Part shown: in pieces, positions 24,285 to 33,697 of the stretch
Position numbering within the stretch: position 1 is the stretch's first letter
Layout: each line of letters starts with the position of its first letter
Source: Palsa-504 sp963739135
Lineage (GTDB): Bacteria > Actinomycetota > Actinomycetes > Streptosporangiales > Streptosporangiaceae
Length of the DNA stretch: 64,000 nucleotides
Assembly: GCA_963739135.1 (NCBI GenBank)
Contig: CAVTZG010000019.1
Span: 34,544 to 98,543 of the forward strand
Reading direction: 5' to 3'
The notes under the pieces: generated by a model
Seen by the model: the letters and a program-made list of their open reading frames with translations, nothing else
Told to the model about the DNA's origin: nothing
Database searches by the model: none
Translations under genes and position numbers: made by a program

Positions 24285-24920
24285 GTGACTGACACCCGGA
24301 AGTGCGAGCAGTGCGGCGTGGTGTTCACGCCGCGGCGCGAGCATGCCCGGTTCTGCTCGGCCCGCTGCCGGGTGGCGTGGAACCGGCACCACGTCGGCGA
24401 GTCCCCGGACGGCGCCAGCGCGCTGGGCTGGACCATCGGCGCGATGCGGGACACCGTCGACCGGCTGCTGCGGGCCCGGGGCGGGGACCAGCCGCACGCC
24501 TTCGCCGCGATCAGCGAGGCGGTGTGGTGGGTCACCCTGGTCGACGCCACCCTGGTGCGCTACCACCCGGACGCCTACGACGCCGCGCTGGCCTCGCACG
24601 CCGAACCGGAGCGGCTGGTCATCGAGGGCACGTTCGGCGGCCTGCGGTTCGTGCGGAACTGGATGGGCTACCACGCGGACCACTCCGACTTCATCCAGCC
24701 GCAGCGCGGCGAAGCCGGCCCCAGCCCGCTCGCGGCCTGGACCTGGCGGTCGCTGCCCGAGCCGGTACTGGGCGCCCTGCCGGCCCGCGGCCAGGAGTGG
24801 GAGCGGACCCGCTACCTGGACTACCAGGCCCGGCTGGCCGGCCAGCCGATCGGTGACACCTTCGGGCGGGCGGCCGCCTTCCTGCGCCAGGCCTTCGAGG
24901 ACAGCCTGAGCTATACCTGA
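24285..24920 (+). CDS. Conserved hypothetical with N-terminal zinc-ribbon-like motif
   Basis: 211 aa. CEQCGVVFTPRREHARFCSARCR provides four cysteines in a C-x2-C...C-x3-C arrangement resembling small zinc ribbons. The remainder is helical with no catalytic motif I recognise. GTG at 24285 assumed; GGGGGTG upstream. Isolated gene, no operon partner. Confidence 0.7.
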   Translation: MTDTRKCEQCGVVFTPRREHARFCSARCRVAWNRHHVGESPDGASALGWTIGAMRDTVDRLLRARGGDQPHAFAAISEAVWWVTLVDATLVRYHPDAYDAALASHAEPERLVIEGTFGGLRFVRNWMGYHADHSDFIQPQRGEAGPSPLAAWTWRSLPEPVLGALPARGQEWERTRYLDYQARLAGQPIGDTFGRAAAFLRQAFEDSLSYT

Positions 24921-25050
24921 CGCCACATGGGCGGCGGCGTGCCGGCGCAAGGGCGGGGTGCCGGCGCAAGGGCGGCGGGGTGGCAAGTTCGGGGGCCGGG
25001 GCGGGAATAACCGCGGGCACGCCGGGTAGCCGGCGAGCCAGGAGGTAGTC

Positions 25051-25626
25051 ATGACCCCGGTAGGTCTTCGCTGTTCGCTTTCCAGACGCGCGCGCACCGC
25101 GGCGCTGCTGACGGCCGCGCTGGCGCTCGGCGCGGGCGCCGCCGCAGAGCGGGCCGTTCTCCTGGTGGGAAAGCCAGCAGTTCCCCAACCCCGGTTCGCC
25201 GTGGACCGGCATCCACCCGGAGAGCGGGAACGGGTCATCGCCGCACGCCTGGGGCATGGCCAACGCCAACATGGTGCTGCTCGACTCGCTGGCCGCCCAG
25301 CGCTCCGACGGCGGCCTGGTCGTCGGGCGCGGCGTGCCGGACAGCTGGGTGACCAGCGGCCAGGTGGTCAGCCTGGCCAATTCCCCACCACCGGCTTCCC
25401 CACCACCGGCGGGCGGCACACCGGGCTGACCATCCGCACCAGCGGCAGCACGGTCACCCTGACCCTCAACGGTGACCAGCCCGCCGGGCCAGTGCTGTTC
25501 CAGCTGCCCGCGTTCGTACGCAACATCGCCCACGCCAGCGCGGGCACCGTCGACGAGGCCACCGGCACCGTGACCCTGCCGGCCACGACGCGTTCGGTGA
25601 CCGTCCAGCTGACCAGTGCCGAGTAG
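25051..25626 (+). pseudogene. Frameshifted secreted protein, possible glycosidase C-terminus
   Basis: The frame opens with AGGAGG and a signal-peptide-like start (RTAALLTAALALGAGAAA), then the meaningful sequence jumps frame: positions about 25160-25378 read WWESQQFPNPGSPWTGIHPE and HAWGMANANMVLLDSL in the second frame, while LTIRTSGSTVTLTLNG and LPAFVRNIAHASAG resume in the first. A 15-bp duplication (ttccccaccaccggc) marks the second shift. The middle of a larger protein also seems deleted. Resembles the C-terminal part of secreted glycoside hydrolases; family tentative. Confidence 0.7.
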
Positions 25627-25711
25627 GCCGGCGGGACGATCGTCCCTTTACGCCCGTGTGGCCGCCCAAGTACCGTCGGAGATCAGGCGCACAACCCGGA
25701 GGCAGACAAAC

Positions 25712-27436
25712 ATGACCGCAAATGAGACGGCATGGCAGGCGGCGGAGTCGGCGGCCGCCGTGCTGGGGCCCGAGGCGGACGTGCTCGCCTCGATGGATGC
25801 GGCGGGGCTGGGTGAGGCCACGCTCGCGGTGCTGCAGCGCGCGGCGCAGCAGCCGGCCGCGGTGGACGCCGCGTGGCAGCGCTTCTGGACCAGCGTGGCC
25901 GCGGCCGGCCCGGTGGCCGCGGCTCGCTGGCTGGGCGTGGAGGCCCCGGCGCCGGTAGCAGTGCCCGACGGCGACAAGCGGTTCGCGGACAAAACCTGGA
26001 CCGACAACCCGGCCTTCTTCGCGCTGCGGCAGGGCTACCTGGCCACCTCCCAGCTGGTCAGCGACCTGCTGGAGGCCGGGTCCGGGGACGCCATGGACGA
26101 CGCCAAGGCCCGGCTGGCCACCGGCTTCCTGGTGGACGCCATCGCCCCGACGAACTTCCTGCTCACCAACCCGGCCGCGCTCAAGCGCGCGTTCGAGACC
26201 AGCGGGGCCAGCGTGGCCGCCGGGGCCAGGCAGTTCGCTGACGACCTGGTCAACAACGGCGGCCGGCCCCGCCAGGTGGACACCCGGCCGTTCCATGTCG
26301 GGCAGAACCTGGCCGCCACCGCGGGCAAGGTCGTGTTCAAGAACGACCTGATGGAGCTCATCCAGTACGCGCCACAGACCAAGCAGGTCCGCTCGATCCC
26401 GGTGCTGGCCAGCCCGCCGTGGATCAACAAGTACTACGTCATGGACCTGTCCCCGGGCCGCAGCTTCCTGGAGTGGGCGGTGCAGCACGAGCGCACCGTG
26501 TTCGCGATCTCCTACCGCAACCCGGACGTCAGCATGAGCGGCACCACGCTGGATGACTACCTCATCCACGGCCCGCGGGAAGCACTGGACGTCATCACCG
26601 ACATCACCGGCGCGCCCAAGATCGACATCATCGGGCTGTGCCTGGGCGGCGCGCTGACCGCCATGCTGGCCGCCTACCTGACCGAGAAGGGCGACGACCG
26701 GCTGGGCACCATCACCCTGCTCAACACCCTGCTGGACTACAGCGAGCCCGGCGTGCTGGGCACCTTCACCGACGAGAAGACCGTGGCCAGGCTGGAGAAG
26801 CAGATGGCGGCCAAGGGCGTGCTCGAGGGCAGCCACATGGCGGGCACCTTCGACATGCTGCGGGCCAACGACCTCATCTTCAACTACGTGGTGTCGAACT
26901 GGCTGATGGGCCAGGAGCCGCCGGCCTTCGACATCCTGGCCTGGAACGGCGACAGCACCCGGATGCCCGCCGCCATGCACTCGTTCTACCTGCGCTCGCT
27001 GTACATGCGGAACGAGCTGGCGCGCGGCGAGCTCGAGCTGGCCGGGCAGCGGCTGTCGCTGTCCGACGTGCACAACGACACCTACGTGGTCGGCGCGATC
27101 AACGACCACATCGTGCCCTGGCACGGCTCCTACAAGACCATCGGGCTGATGGGCGGCCACGTCAGGTACGTGCTGTCCAGCGGCGGTCACATCGCCGGCA
27201 TCGTCAACCCGCCCGGGCCGAAGGCCTGGTACGAGGTGGCCGACGACGCCCACGGGGCCCCCGCCGCCGACGCCGAGGCCTGGCAGGCCGCGGCCAGCAG
27301 GCAGCGCGGGTCGTGGTGGGAGGACTGGACCACGTGGTCCGACGCCCGGGCCGGCGAGCACGTCACGCCGCCGCCGACCGGCAGCAAGCGGTACCGGCCG
27401 ATCGCCGACGCCCCGGGAGAGTACGTGTTCGGTTAG
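25712..27436 (+). CDS. phaC: Polyhydroxyalkanoate synthase
   Basis: 574 aa, class I length. Lipase-like box GLCLGG with catalytic C310; Asp in GAINDHIVPW and His in SSGGHIAGIVNPPGP complete the triad. ATG at 25712 with GGAGG nine bases upstream. The phaB-like reductase follows 42 bases later. Polymerises hydroxyacyl-CoA into PHA; acetoacetyl-CoA from the epoxide cluster upstream is a plausible carbon source. Confidence 0.93.
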   Translation: MTANETAWQAAESAAAVLGPEADVLASMDAAGLGEATLAVLQRAAQQPAAVDAAWQRFWTSVAAAGPVAAARWLGVEAPAPVAVPDGDKRFADKTWTDNPAFFALRQGYLATSQLVSDLLEAGSGDAMDDAKARLATGFLVDAIAPTNFLLTNPAALKRAFETSGASVAAGARQFADDLVNNGGRPRQVDTRPFHVGQNLAATAGKVVFKNDLMELIQYAPQTKQVRSIPVLASPPWINKYYVMDLSPGRSFLEWAVQHERTVFAISYRNPDVSMSGTTLDDYLIHGPREALDVITDITGAPKIDIIGLCLGGALTAMLAAYLTEKGDDRLGTITLLNTLLDYSEPGVLGTFTDEKTVARLEKQMAAKGVLEGSHMAGTFDMLRANDLIFNYVVSNWLMGQEPPAFDILAWNGDSTRMPAAMHSFYLRSLYMRNELARGELELAGQRLSLSDVHNDTYVVGAINDHIVPWHGSYKTIGLMGGHVRYVLSSGGHIAGIVNPPGPKAWYEVADDAHGAPAADAEAWQAAASRQRGSWWEDWTTWSDARAGEHVTPPPTGSKRYRPIADAPGEYVFG

Positions 27437-27478
27437 TCCGCCGCCCCTGGCGGCCGGCAACCATCGGAAGGCACCACC

Positions 27479-28219
27479 ATGGCTGACATGAAAGGGCAGG
27501 TCGCTCTCGTCACCGGCGGGACCCGCGGCATCGGGCTGGCCATTTGCGAGCGGCTCATCGACCGGGGGGTGACGGTGGCGGCCGGCTACGCCGGCCGGCA
27601 CGACCACGCCCGGGAGTTCGCCGACAAGTACGCCGACCGGGGCGTGTCCATCCACCAGGGCAACGTGGGCCACAACGAGGACGTCATGCGCGTCTTGGAC
27701 GAGGTCCTCGACCGGCACGGGCACCTGGACATCCTGATCAACAACGCCGGCATCACCGTGGACAAGACGGTGCGCAAGATGGCGCCCGAGGAGTGGGACC
27801 ACGTCATACACGTCAACCTGTCCGGCGCGTTCTACGTATCCCGGGCCGTGCTGCAGCACATGCTGGACCGCGGATACGGCCGGATCATCATGATCTCCTC
27901 GGTGATCGGGTCGGCCGGCGGGTTCGGGCAGGCGAACTACGCGGCGGCCAAGTCGGGGATGTTCGGCCTGACCATGAGCCTGGCGCTGGAGACGGCGAGC
28001 AAGGGCATCACGGTCAACACGGTCACGCCCGGGTTCATCACCACCGAGATGACCTCGGTCATCCCGGCCGCCGCGATGGACAAGATCGTGGCCAGGATCC
28101 CGGTCGGCCGGCTCGGCGAGCCGAACGAGGTGGCCCGGGTGGTGGAGTTCCTGGCCGACCCGGAGTCGGGGTACATCACCGGGCAGGTCTACTCGGTCAA
28201 CGGCGGCCTTTACATGTAG
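27479..28219 (+). CDS. Acetoacetyl-CoA reductase / 3-oxoacyl-ACP reductase (PhaB/FabG-type SDR)
   Basis: 246 aa SDR: TGGTRGIG cofactor loop, INNAGIT, catalytic YAAAK, and C-terminal GYITGQVYSVNGGLYM. The HVNLSGAFYVSRAVLQHML segment and linkage to phaC favour acetoacetyl-CoA reductase (PhaB). ATG at 27479 (or 27488). Ends with a terminator, closing a two-gene PHA operon. Confidence 0.88.
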   Translation: MADMKGQVALVTGGTRGIGLAICERLIDRGVTVAAGYAGRHDHAREFADKYADRGVSIHQGNVGHNEDVMRVLDEVLDRHGHLDILINNAGITVDKTVRKMAPEEWDHVIHVNLSGAFYVSRAVLQHMLDRGYGRIIMISSVIGSAGGFGQANYAAAKSGMFGLTMSLALETASKGITVNTVTPGFITTEMTSVIPAAAMDKIVARIPVGRLGEPNEVARVVEFLADPESGYITGQVYSVNGGLYM

Positions 28220-28261
28220 CGGGATACCACGGACCGCTCGGCCTAAGAAGAACTACGGCGG

Positions 28262-28297
28262 GAGGCCGGGCGGGCGGGATACGGTCCGTCCGGCCTC
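28262..28297 (+). terminator. Terminator after the PHA operon
   Basis: gaggccgggcgg pairs with ccgtccggcctc (one G-U) and is followed by gccattttgt. Confidence 0.65.
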
Positions 28298-28310
28298 GCC
28301 ATTTTGTCCG

Positions 28311-28446
28311 CTACGGGTTGACGACCAGGCGGAACGTGCCGCCGAAGGCCGTGATCCCGTTGCCGTTGCCGACCGGAGCGGCACCGCCATTGGCGTGCCG
28401 CTTGGTGTCGTCAACGCGGACCGGGCGCTGCCGTCCCCAGGGTCAG
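28311..28446 (-). pseudogene. Short C-terminal protein fragment
   Basis: A frame after an upstream TGA reads GGAAPVGNGNGITAFGGTF and ends RLVVNP at a TAG, which has the composition of a secreted-domain C-terminus. No start codon or neighbour supports expression. Otherwise 28220-28456 holds only the terminator. Confidence 0.3.
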
Positions 28447-28456
28447 TCATGGCGCA

Positions 28457-29680
28457 TCACCGAGCCCGCGTTTTCGTGACCGGGGCGAGGCGGGTGAGGA
28501 TCAGCTCGGCGGCGATGACCAGGACGGCGAGGACGGTCAGGGCGGGGCCGAGGACGGCCAGGCTGGTCGCGCCGATGAGCAGGCCGATGAGGGCGGAGAC
28601 CCCGGCTCCGCCGGCGGCGGCGGCGCCGACCTGCCAGGAGATGACGTGCTGGGCACGCCGGTCGCCGAGGCGGACCGGGGTGAGCGAGATCAGGGCCGGG
28701 AACACGCCGGCCAGGGCGCCGCCGAGGACGGCGAAACCGAGGACGGTGACGGCGGGGCCGGGCTGCCACCAGATGACCGCGGCGGCGAGCACGGCCAGGG
28801 CGCTGCCCCAGCGGACCACCGAACGCGGCGGGAGCGGGCGGGGCAGCAGGGCCAGGCTGATCCGGACGGCGGTCAGCGCGCCCCAGTAGCCGAAGGTGGC
28901 CAGGCCCGTCTCGGTCGGCGTCAGGTTCAGGTGGCCGCGGCAGAAACTGGCCTCCCACTGCCCGGCGCCGACCTCGAGACCGGTGTAGACGAAGAACACC
29001 ACCATGCCGGTGGCTACCACCAGGCGGTACCGGCGCCGGGTCCAGTGGGCCGTTTCCTTGTGTTCGGGCGGCCGGGGCTGTTCGGAGGGAGGGGGCGGGG
29101 CGCCGTCGCTGCGCCGCCGCCGCAGCCACAGGCCGGCGATGACCAGGTCGAGCACGGACAGCATGGCGTAGGCGGGCCGCCAGGAGCCGGTCAGGATGGC
29201 GGCGGTGGCGACCAGCGGCCCGATCGCGGTGCCGACGCCGTAGGCGCCGTGCAGCAGGTTGAGCAGCCGCTGCCGGCCGGTCAGGGCCACCGCCGTGTTG
29301 AGCCCGGCGTCCATCATGCCGGCCGCGGCGCCGGCCAGGACGGCCACGCTCAGCACGAGCCAGAAGCCCGGCGCGGACGCGAACCCGGCCGCGCCGACGG
29401 CGGCGCACAAGCCGGCCACGGCCAGCAGGGCGGGCACGCCCAGGCGCCGGATCAGCGGGCCGACGAAGGCGGTGACCAGCACGGCGCCGGCCGTGGCGAC
29501 CAGGAGGATCAGGCCGAGGTCACCGACCGGGATCCCGAAGGTAGCGCGCATGTTCGGCCACACGGTGCCGAGCACGCCGTCGGGCAGGCCCAGGACGATG
29601 AAATTGCCCAGGCTGAGCAGGTCCGAGCTCCGGCTGGCCGGGCTGGTGCCCGTGGGAGTCGGCCGGCGCTGCTCATCCAC
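28457..29680 (-). CDS. MFS transporter
   Basis: 407 aa with about 12 hydrophobic segments and a basic loop after segment 6 (WLRRRRSDGAPPPPSEQ). N-terminal DLLSLGNFIVLGLPDGVLGT and AGMMDAGLNTAVALTG match the Fucose-permease-like branch. ATG at 29680. Divergent from the LysE gene; substrate unknown. Confidence 0.82.
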   Translation of the reverse strand: MDEQRRPTPTGTSPASRSSDLLSLGNFIVLGLPDGVLGTVWPNMRATFGIPVGDLGLILLVATAGAVLVTAFVGPLIRRLGVPALLAVAGLCAAVGAAGFASAPGFWLVLSVAVLAGAAAGMMDAGLNTAVALTGRQRLLNLLHGAYGVGTAIGPLVATAAILTGSWRPAYAMLSVLDLVIAGLWLRRRRSDGAPPPPSEQPRPPEHKETAHWTRRRYRLVVATGMVVFFVYTGLEVGAGQWEASFCRGHLNLTPTETGLATFGYWGALTAVRISLALLPRPLPPRSVVRWGSALAVLAAAVIWWQPGPAVTVLGFAVLGGALAGVFPALISLTPVRLGDRRAQHVISWQVGAAAAGGAGVSALIGLLIGATSLAVLGPALTVLAVLVIAAELILTRLAPVTKTRAR

Positions 29681-29778
29681 GATCCATGTAAACCCACGAC
29701 CGGGATCCGGCGCGAATCGGGACGGGCGCGGCGAAAACCAGCTGACTGTTCCGCGCGATCCGCCGTAGCGTGAGGGCC

Positions 29779-30423
29779 ATGGTGCCCGCGAGTCATGTGC
29801 TGGCGTTCGTGGCGGTGGTCAGCGTCCTGATCGCCATCCCCGGTCCGAGCGTCCTGTTCACCATCAGCCGGGCCCTGACCGTGGGGCGGCGGGCCGCCCT
29901 GCTGACCGTGGTGGGGAACGAAATCGGCCTGTGCGTGCAGGTGGTGGCCGTGGCGTTCGGCGTCGGGGCGCTGGTGGAGCGCTCCGCGGAGGCCGTCACC
30001 GTGGTGAAGCTGGCCGGCGCGGCCTACCTGGTGTACCTGGGGGTGCAGGCGATCAGGCACCGGCGTTCGGTGGCCGAGGCGCTGGCCGCGAAGATCAGGC
30101 CGGTCAGCCCGCTGCGGGCCGTTCGCGACGGGTTCGTGGTGGGGGTGGCCAACCCCAAGACGATCGTGTTCTTCGTCGTCGCGCTGCCCTCTTTCACCAC
30201 CACCGCCCAGGGTCACCTGCCGCTTCCCGCGCAGATGCTCATCCTGGGGGCGCTGTTCCCCGCCATCGCGCTGGTCCTGGACAGCCTGTGGGCGGCGGCC
30301 GCGGGCACGGCCCGGGCATGGTTCGTGCGGTCCCCGCGGCGGATGGACCTCATCGGCGGGACGGGGGGCCTGGTCATGATCGGGCTCGGGGTCAGCCTGG
30401 CGGCGACCGGCCGGAAGAACTGA
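29779..30423 (+). CDS. LysE/RhtB-family amino-acid exporter
   Basis: 214 aa, six predicted membrane segments. The N-terminal AIPGPSVLFTISRAL is the family signature. ATG at 29779 preferred over an in-frame GTG at 29770. Single gene. Confidence 0.85.
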   Translation: MVPASHVLAFVAVVSVLIAIPGPSVLFTISRALTVGRRAALLTVVGNEIGLCVQVVAVAFGVGALVERSAEAVTVVKLAGAAYLVYLGVQAIRHRRSVAEALAAKIRPVSPLRAVRDGFVVGVANPKTIVFFVVALPSFTTTAQGHLPLPAQMLILGALFPAIALVLDSLWAAAAGTARAWFVRSPRRMDLIGGTGGLVMIGLGVSLAATGRKN

Positions 30424-30514
30424 GCCGTTCGCGGCGGCGGATACCACGGACCGTTCGGCAAAATTCTCATCTACGGCGGAACCGGAACGTTACCGAAAGT
30501 TTTTGCAAACCGAC

Positions 30515-30541
30515 CCATCCGACGCGGCGGCGGTAGCGAAG
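30515..30541 (+). promoter_or_regulatory. SigK-type promoter candidate upstream of the Tat/DUF4331 unit
   Basis: ccatcc, 15 bases, gcgaag. The same layout (ccatcc-N15-ccgaag) precedes sigK at 34301-34327. The rest of 30424-30716 shows no gene; transcription would give a leader of about 170 bases. Confidence 0.5.
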
Positions 30542-30716
30542 CACAGGCGTGACTGGCGACCCGGCGGCCAATGACGGCCATCCGAGATCCAGCCGACGTG
30601 GGCACCGGCTTGTCCGCTGGCCCGCCGCCGCCGGATCGCCGTCTTCTCCTCCCCCCTTCTGGCGTGGCGCTCGTCCGCGGCGACCGGCATGCCGACCAGC
30701 CACCGAAAGGACCGTC

Positions 30717-31013
30717 ATGCCCAGTCACGAGGCCAAGCGTTCGCCGGCCGAGCATCTGACCCGGCGCTCCGTGCTCGCGGGTGCCGCTACGGCCGGGGCG
30801 GCTAGCCTGGCCGTCACCGCCATGGGGGCGGCCGCCAGCCCGGCCCTGGCCGCCACCAGCCCGCACGCCGACGACGCCAGCGCGCCGTCCGGGCCCATCG
30901 TGGTCCACGTGCGCGATGCGAAGTCCGGGGACATCGAGGTGTTCTCCGGCACCAGCCAGACCCAGCTGCGCGACAAGGACCTGGCCGCCCGGATCGCCCG
31001 GGCCATCGGCTGA
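30717..31013 (+). CDS. Small Tat-exported protein
   Basis: 98 aa. A twin-arginine signal (LTRRSVLAGAATAGAASLAV, cleavage near SPALA-ATS) leads a mature part of about 50 residues (VVHVRDAKSGDIEVFSGTS). AAAGG precedes the ATG. Forty bases before the DUF4331 gene; probably co-transcribed and exported with it. Confidence 0.78.
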   Translation: MPSHEAKRSPAEHLTRRSVLAGAATAGAASLAVTAMGAAASPALAATSPHADDASAPSGPIVVHVRDAKSGDIEVFSGTSQTQLRDKDLAARIARAIG

Positions 31014-31052
31014 GCCCGCCATCCCTACACCCCTGAGCCAGTGAGGTAATTC

Positions 31053-32423
31053 ATGTCATCGCATCGCGAGGCGCCGGAGATCTCCAAGGACCCGGTGGCC
31101 GACAGCACTGACGTGTACGCGTTCGTCAGCCCGGACCAGCCGGGCACGGTCACCCTGATCGCCAACTACATCCCGCTGCAGGGACCGGCGGGCGGGCCGA
31201 ACTTCTACGAGTTCGGCGACGACGTCCTGTACGAGATCCACATCGACAGCAACGGCGACGGCCAGGCGGACATCTCCTACCAGTTCCGGTTCCACACCAC
31301 CGTGCGCGACCCCGATACCTTCCTGTACAACACGGGCCCGATCACCTCGCTGGGCAGCTCGAACTGGAACCGGGTGCAGACCTACGACGTGGGCGTGGTG
31401 AAGGGCGGGTCGTTCCGCACCCTGGGCAGCGGGCTGGCCTGCCCGACGTGCAACATCGGGCCGCTGTCGACGCCGAACTACGCCAGCCTGGCCGGGGCCG
31501 CGGTGCACAGCCTCGGCGGCGGGATCACGGTGTTCGCCGGCCAGCGGGCCGAGGGCTTCTACGTCGACCTGGGCGCGATCTTCGACCTCGGTGACCTGCG
31601 GCCGTTCGAGAACCTGCACAACCAGTACGGGCTGGGTGCCTTCACCGGACCCGCGGCCGGGGTGAACGCGACCAACCACCTGAACGTGCACTCGATCACG
31701 ATCCGGGTGCCGATCTCCGCGGTGACCATCTCCGGCCATCCGACCATCGGCGTGTGGACCACGGCCAGCCGCCAGAAGGCCAGGATCTACGACGCCGACC
31801 AGGGCGAGTACGTCACCGCCGGGCCGTTCGTCCAGGTCTCCCGGCTGGGCAACCCGCTGTTCAACGAGGTCATCGTGCCGATGGGCAAGAAGGACCTGTG
31901 GAACTCGCTGCCGCCTGCGGCGGACAAGCAGTTTTCCGGGTACGTCACCCAGCCCGGCCTGGCCGCGCTGCTGCCGGGCCTGTACCCGGGCGTGTTCCCC
32001 AACCTGGCCGCGCTGGTCAGCTCGGGGAAGCCGCGGGCCGACCTGGAGGCGATCCTGCTCACCGGGCTGCCCACCGGGGTGATCCCGGGCTTCACCAACT
32101 TCACCGGGTCGACGCTGGCCGACATGCTGCGGCTGAACACCTCGGTCCCGGCCACTGCGGCCGATAAGCAGAGCATCTACGGCCTGCTCGGCGGCGACGT
32201 GGGCGGGTTCCCGAACGGGCGCCGGGTGACCGACGACGTGGTGGCGATCGAGCTGCGGGCGGTGGCCGGGGTCACCTACCCGCTGATCGACAAGTCGTTC
32301 ACCCCGGACGCGGCGGCCAGCAAGCTCACCGACGGGCTGGACCCGACCTCCGTCGGCGCGCCCTACCTGGCCACATTCCCCTATCTCGGGGTTCCGTACA
32401 GCGGCTTCGACAACCCGTCCTGA
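31053..32423 (+). CDS. DUF4331 family protein
   Basis: 456 aa. The N-terminus SSHREAPEISKDPVADSTDVYAF is the family hallmark, followed by YEIHIDSNGDGQADISYQF. No signal peptide is visible, unusual given the Tat neighbour. DUF4331 genes often accompany ECF sigma factors; here SigK/RskA lie about 0.5 kb away. Molecular function unknown. Confidence 0.87.
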   Translation: MSSHREAPEISKDPVADSTDVYAFVSPDQPGTVTLIANYIPLQGPAGGPNFYEFGDDVLYEIHIDSNGDGQADISYQFRFHTTVRDPDTFLYNTGPITSLGSSNWNRVQTYDVGVVKGGSFRTLGSGLACPTCNIGPLSTPNYASLAGAAVHSLGGGITVFAGQRAEGFYVDLGAIFDLGDLRPFENLHNQYGLGAFTGPAAGVNATNHLNVHSITIRVPISAVTISGHPTIGVWTTASRQKARIYDADQGEYVTAGPFVQVSRLGNPLFNEVIVPMGKKDLWNSLPPAADKQFSGYVTQPGLAALLPGLYPGVFPNLAALVSSGKPRADLEAILLTGLPTGVIPGFTNFTGSTLADMLRLNTSVPATAADKQSIYGLLGGDVGGFPNGRRVTDDVVAIELRAVAGVTYPLIDKSFTPDAAASKLTDGLDPTSVGAPYLATFPYLGVPYSGFDNPS

Positions 32424-32438
32424 CCGCCTCAACCGTGG

Positions 32439-32471
32439 GCGGGCCCGCTGCTGGTGATGGCGCGGGCCCGC
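32439..32471 (+). terminator. Hairpin after DUF4331 gene
   Basis: gcgggcccgc occurs twice (32439-32448, 32462-32471) and can pair, followed by cttgtctcatt. A short tandem ttgtctcattac repeat (32474-32520) lies just after. Confidence 0.5.
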
Positions 32472-32532
32472 GCCTTGTCTCATTACTTGTCTCAATTACT
32501 TGTCATTACTTGTCTCATTAGGAGCTGCAGGC

Positions 32533-32850
32533 ATGGCCGAGCCAGTCGCCGGGCCGTCGGGTCCGGGCACCGTGGTCATGGAGGTCGGCGGCGACATCGG
32601 CGCGCTGATCCTGTACACGCCGGCCGAGATGGACGGCCGGGAGATCGAGATCAGCCGGGACGGCTCTGCCAAGCGGACGCACTCGCAGGTCCGGGCGCGG
32701 CACATGGCGGCGGGGACCAGGCACGCGGCGGTGTACCCGGGCCTGGTGGCCGGGCCGTACACGATCTGGGACGGTGCGGACCGCCCGGCGGCCAGCGTGG
32801 TCATCACCGGCCGGGAGGTCGCCAGCTGCCGTTGGCCCGCGTCGGCGTAG
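32533..32850 (+). CDS. Small conserved hypothetical protein
   Basis: 105 aa, beta-rich, no cysteine cluster beyond one near the end and no membrane segment. Contains VMEVGGDIGALILYTPAEMDG and ends GREVASCRWPAS. AGGAG lies 9 bases upstream of the ATG. Convergent with rskA; could belong to the DUF4331 transcription unit. Family not recognised. Confidence 0.65.
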   Translation: MAEPVAGPSGPGTVVMEVGGDIGALILYTPAEMDGREIEISRDGSAKRTHSQVRARHMAAGTRHAAVYPGLVAGPYTIWDGADRPAASVVITGREVASCRWPASA

Positions 32851-32881
32851 ATGGCGCCCGCGGCGTGGGCGCCGCCCGCGC

Positions 32882-33697
32882 CTAGACCGGCAGGGGCAGG
32901 GCGAGGATCGGCGTGGTGGTGGGCTGCTTGGTGCCGGGGGCGGGCTCGACGGTCAGGCCCAGCTTGTCGCCCTTGACGATCCCGGTCGCCACCACCGGCG
33001 CGGTCTGGCCCGCCTTAGCCGCGGGCAGCAGGCCGGCCGACACGATCTTCACCGGGCCGATCAGCCACAGCTGGTAGACCTTGCCCGGGGGCAGGCCGGG
33101 CAGCCCGGCGGTGGCCACGACCAGCTTGCGGGTGGCGGCGTCGAGCACCACGCCGGCCACGCCGCCCGCGGTCGTCCGCTGGGACAGGAACAGGGCGTGC
33201 GGCGCAGACAAGATGGCGGCCAGGGCCTGGTCGTGGGCGCGCGCCGCGTCCAGTTCCTCCTGGATGTGGGCTTGCAGCACGGTCAGCGTCTGGTTCTGGG
33301 CCCGGGCCTGGTTGAGCTGCTGCTGGGTGTGGGCCTGGGCGAAGCCGAAGAACACCGCGACCGCGATCGCGGCCACCGCGATGGCCCCGGACAGCCAGGG
33401 CACCCACGGCACCCAGGTCCGGGCCTGCCGCGGCCGGGCGTGGGTCCTGATCTCGGGCGGCAGCTGCCGCGTGTGGGCGACCGCGGTCATCACCTGGTCC
33501 CGCATCTCGGCCGGCGCCTCCGCGGTCGCGGCGAAGGCCATGGCGGTGGCCACCTCGCGGAAGCCGCGGACCTCGCTGGCGCAGGACTGGCAGCGGTTCA
33601 GGTGGCGGGTGAACCGGGTGAGCTCGCTGCCCGGTTCCAGCGCGTCGAGGGCGTAGGCGCCGGCGAGCAGGTGCAGGTCCTGGCGGAAGAACCGCAT
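32882..33697 (-). CDS. rskA: Anti-sigma-K factor RskA-like
   Basis: 271 aa. N-terminal zinc anti-sigma motif HLNRCQSCASE (H-x3-C-x2-C), one membrane span (LSGAIAVAAIAVAVFFGFA), then an extracytoplasmic region with the RskA LPGLPPGKVYQLWLI motif. Overlaps sigK by one base (TGATG), so it is co-translated. Expected to hold SigK at the membrane. Confidence 0.88.
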   Translation of the reverse strand: MRFFRQDLHLLAGAYALDALEPGSELTRFTRHLNRCQSCASEVRGFREVATAMAFAATAEAPAEMRDQVMTAVAHTRQLPPEIRTHARPRQARTWVPWVPWLSGAIAVAAIAVAVFFGFAQAHTQQQLNQARAQNQTLTVLQAHIQEELDAARAHDQALAAILSAPHALFLSQRTTAGGVAGVVLDAATRKLVVATAGLPGLPPGKVYQLWLIGPVKIVSAGLLPAAKAGQTAPVVATGIVKGDKLGLTVEPAPGTKQPTTTPILALPLPV

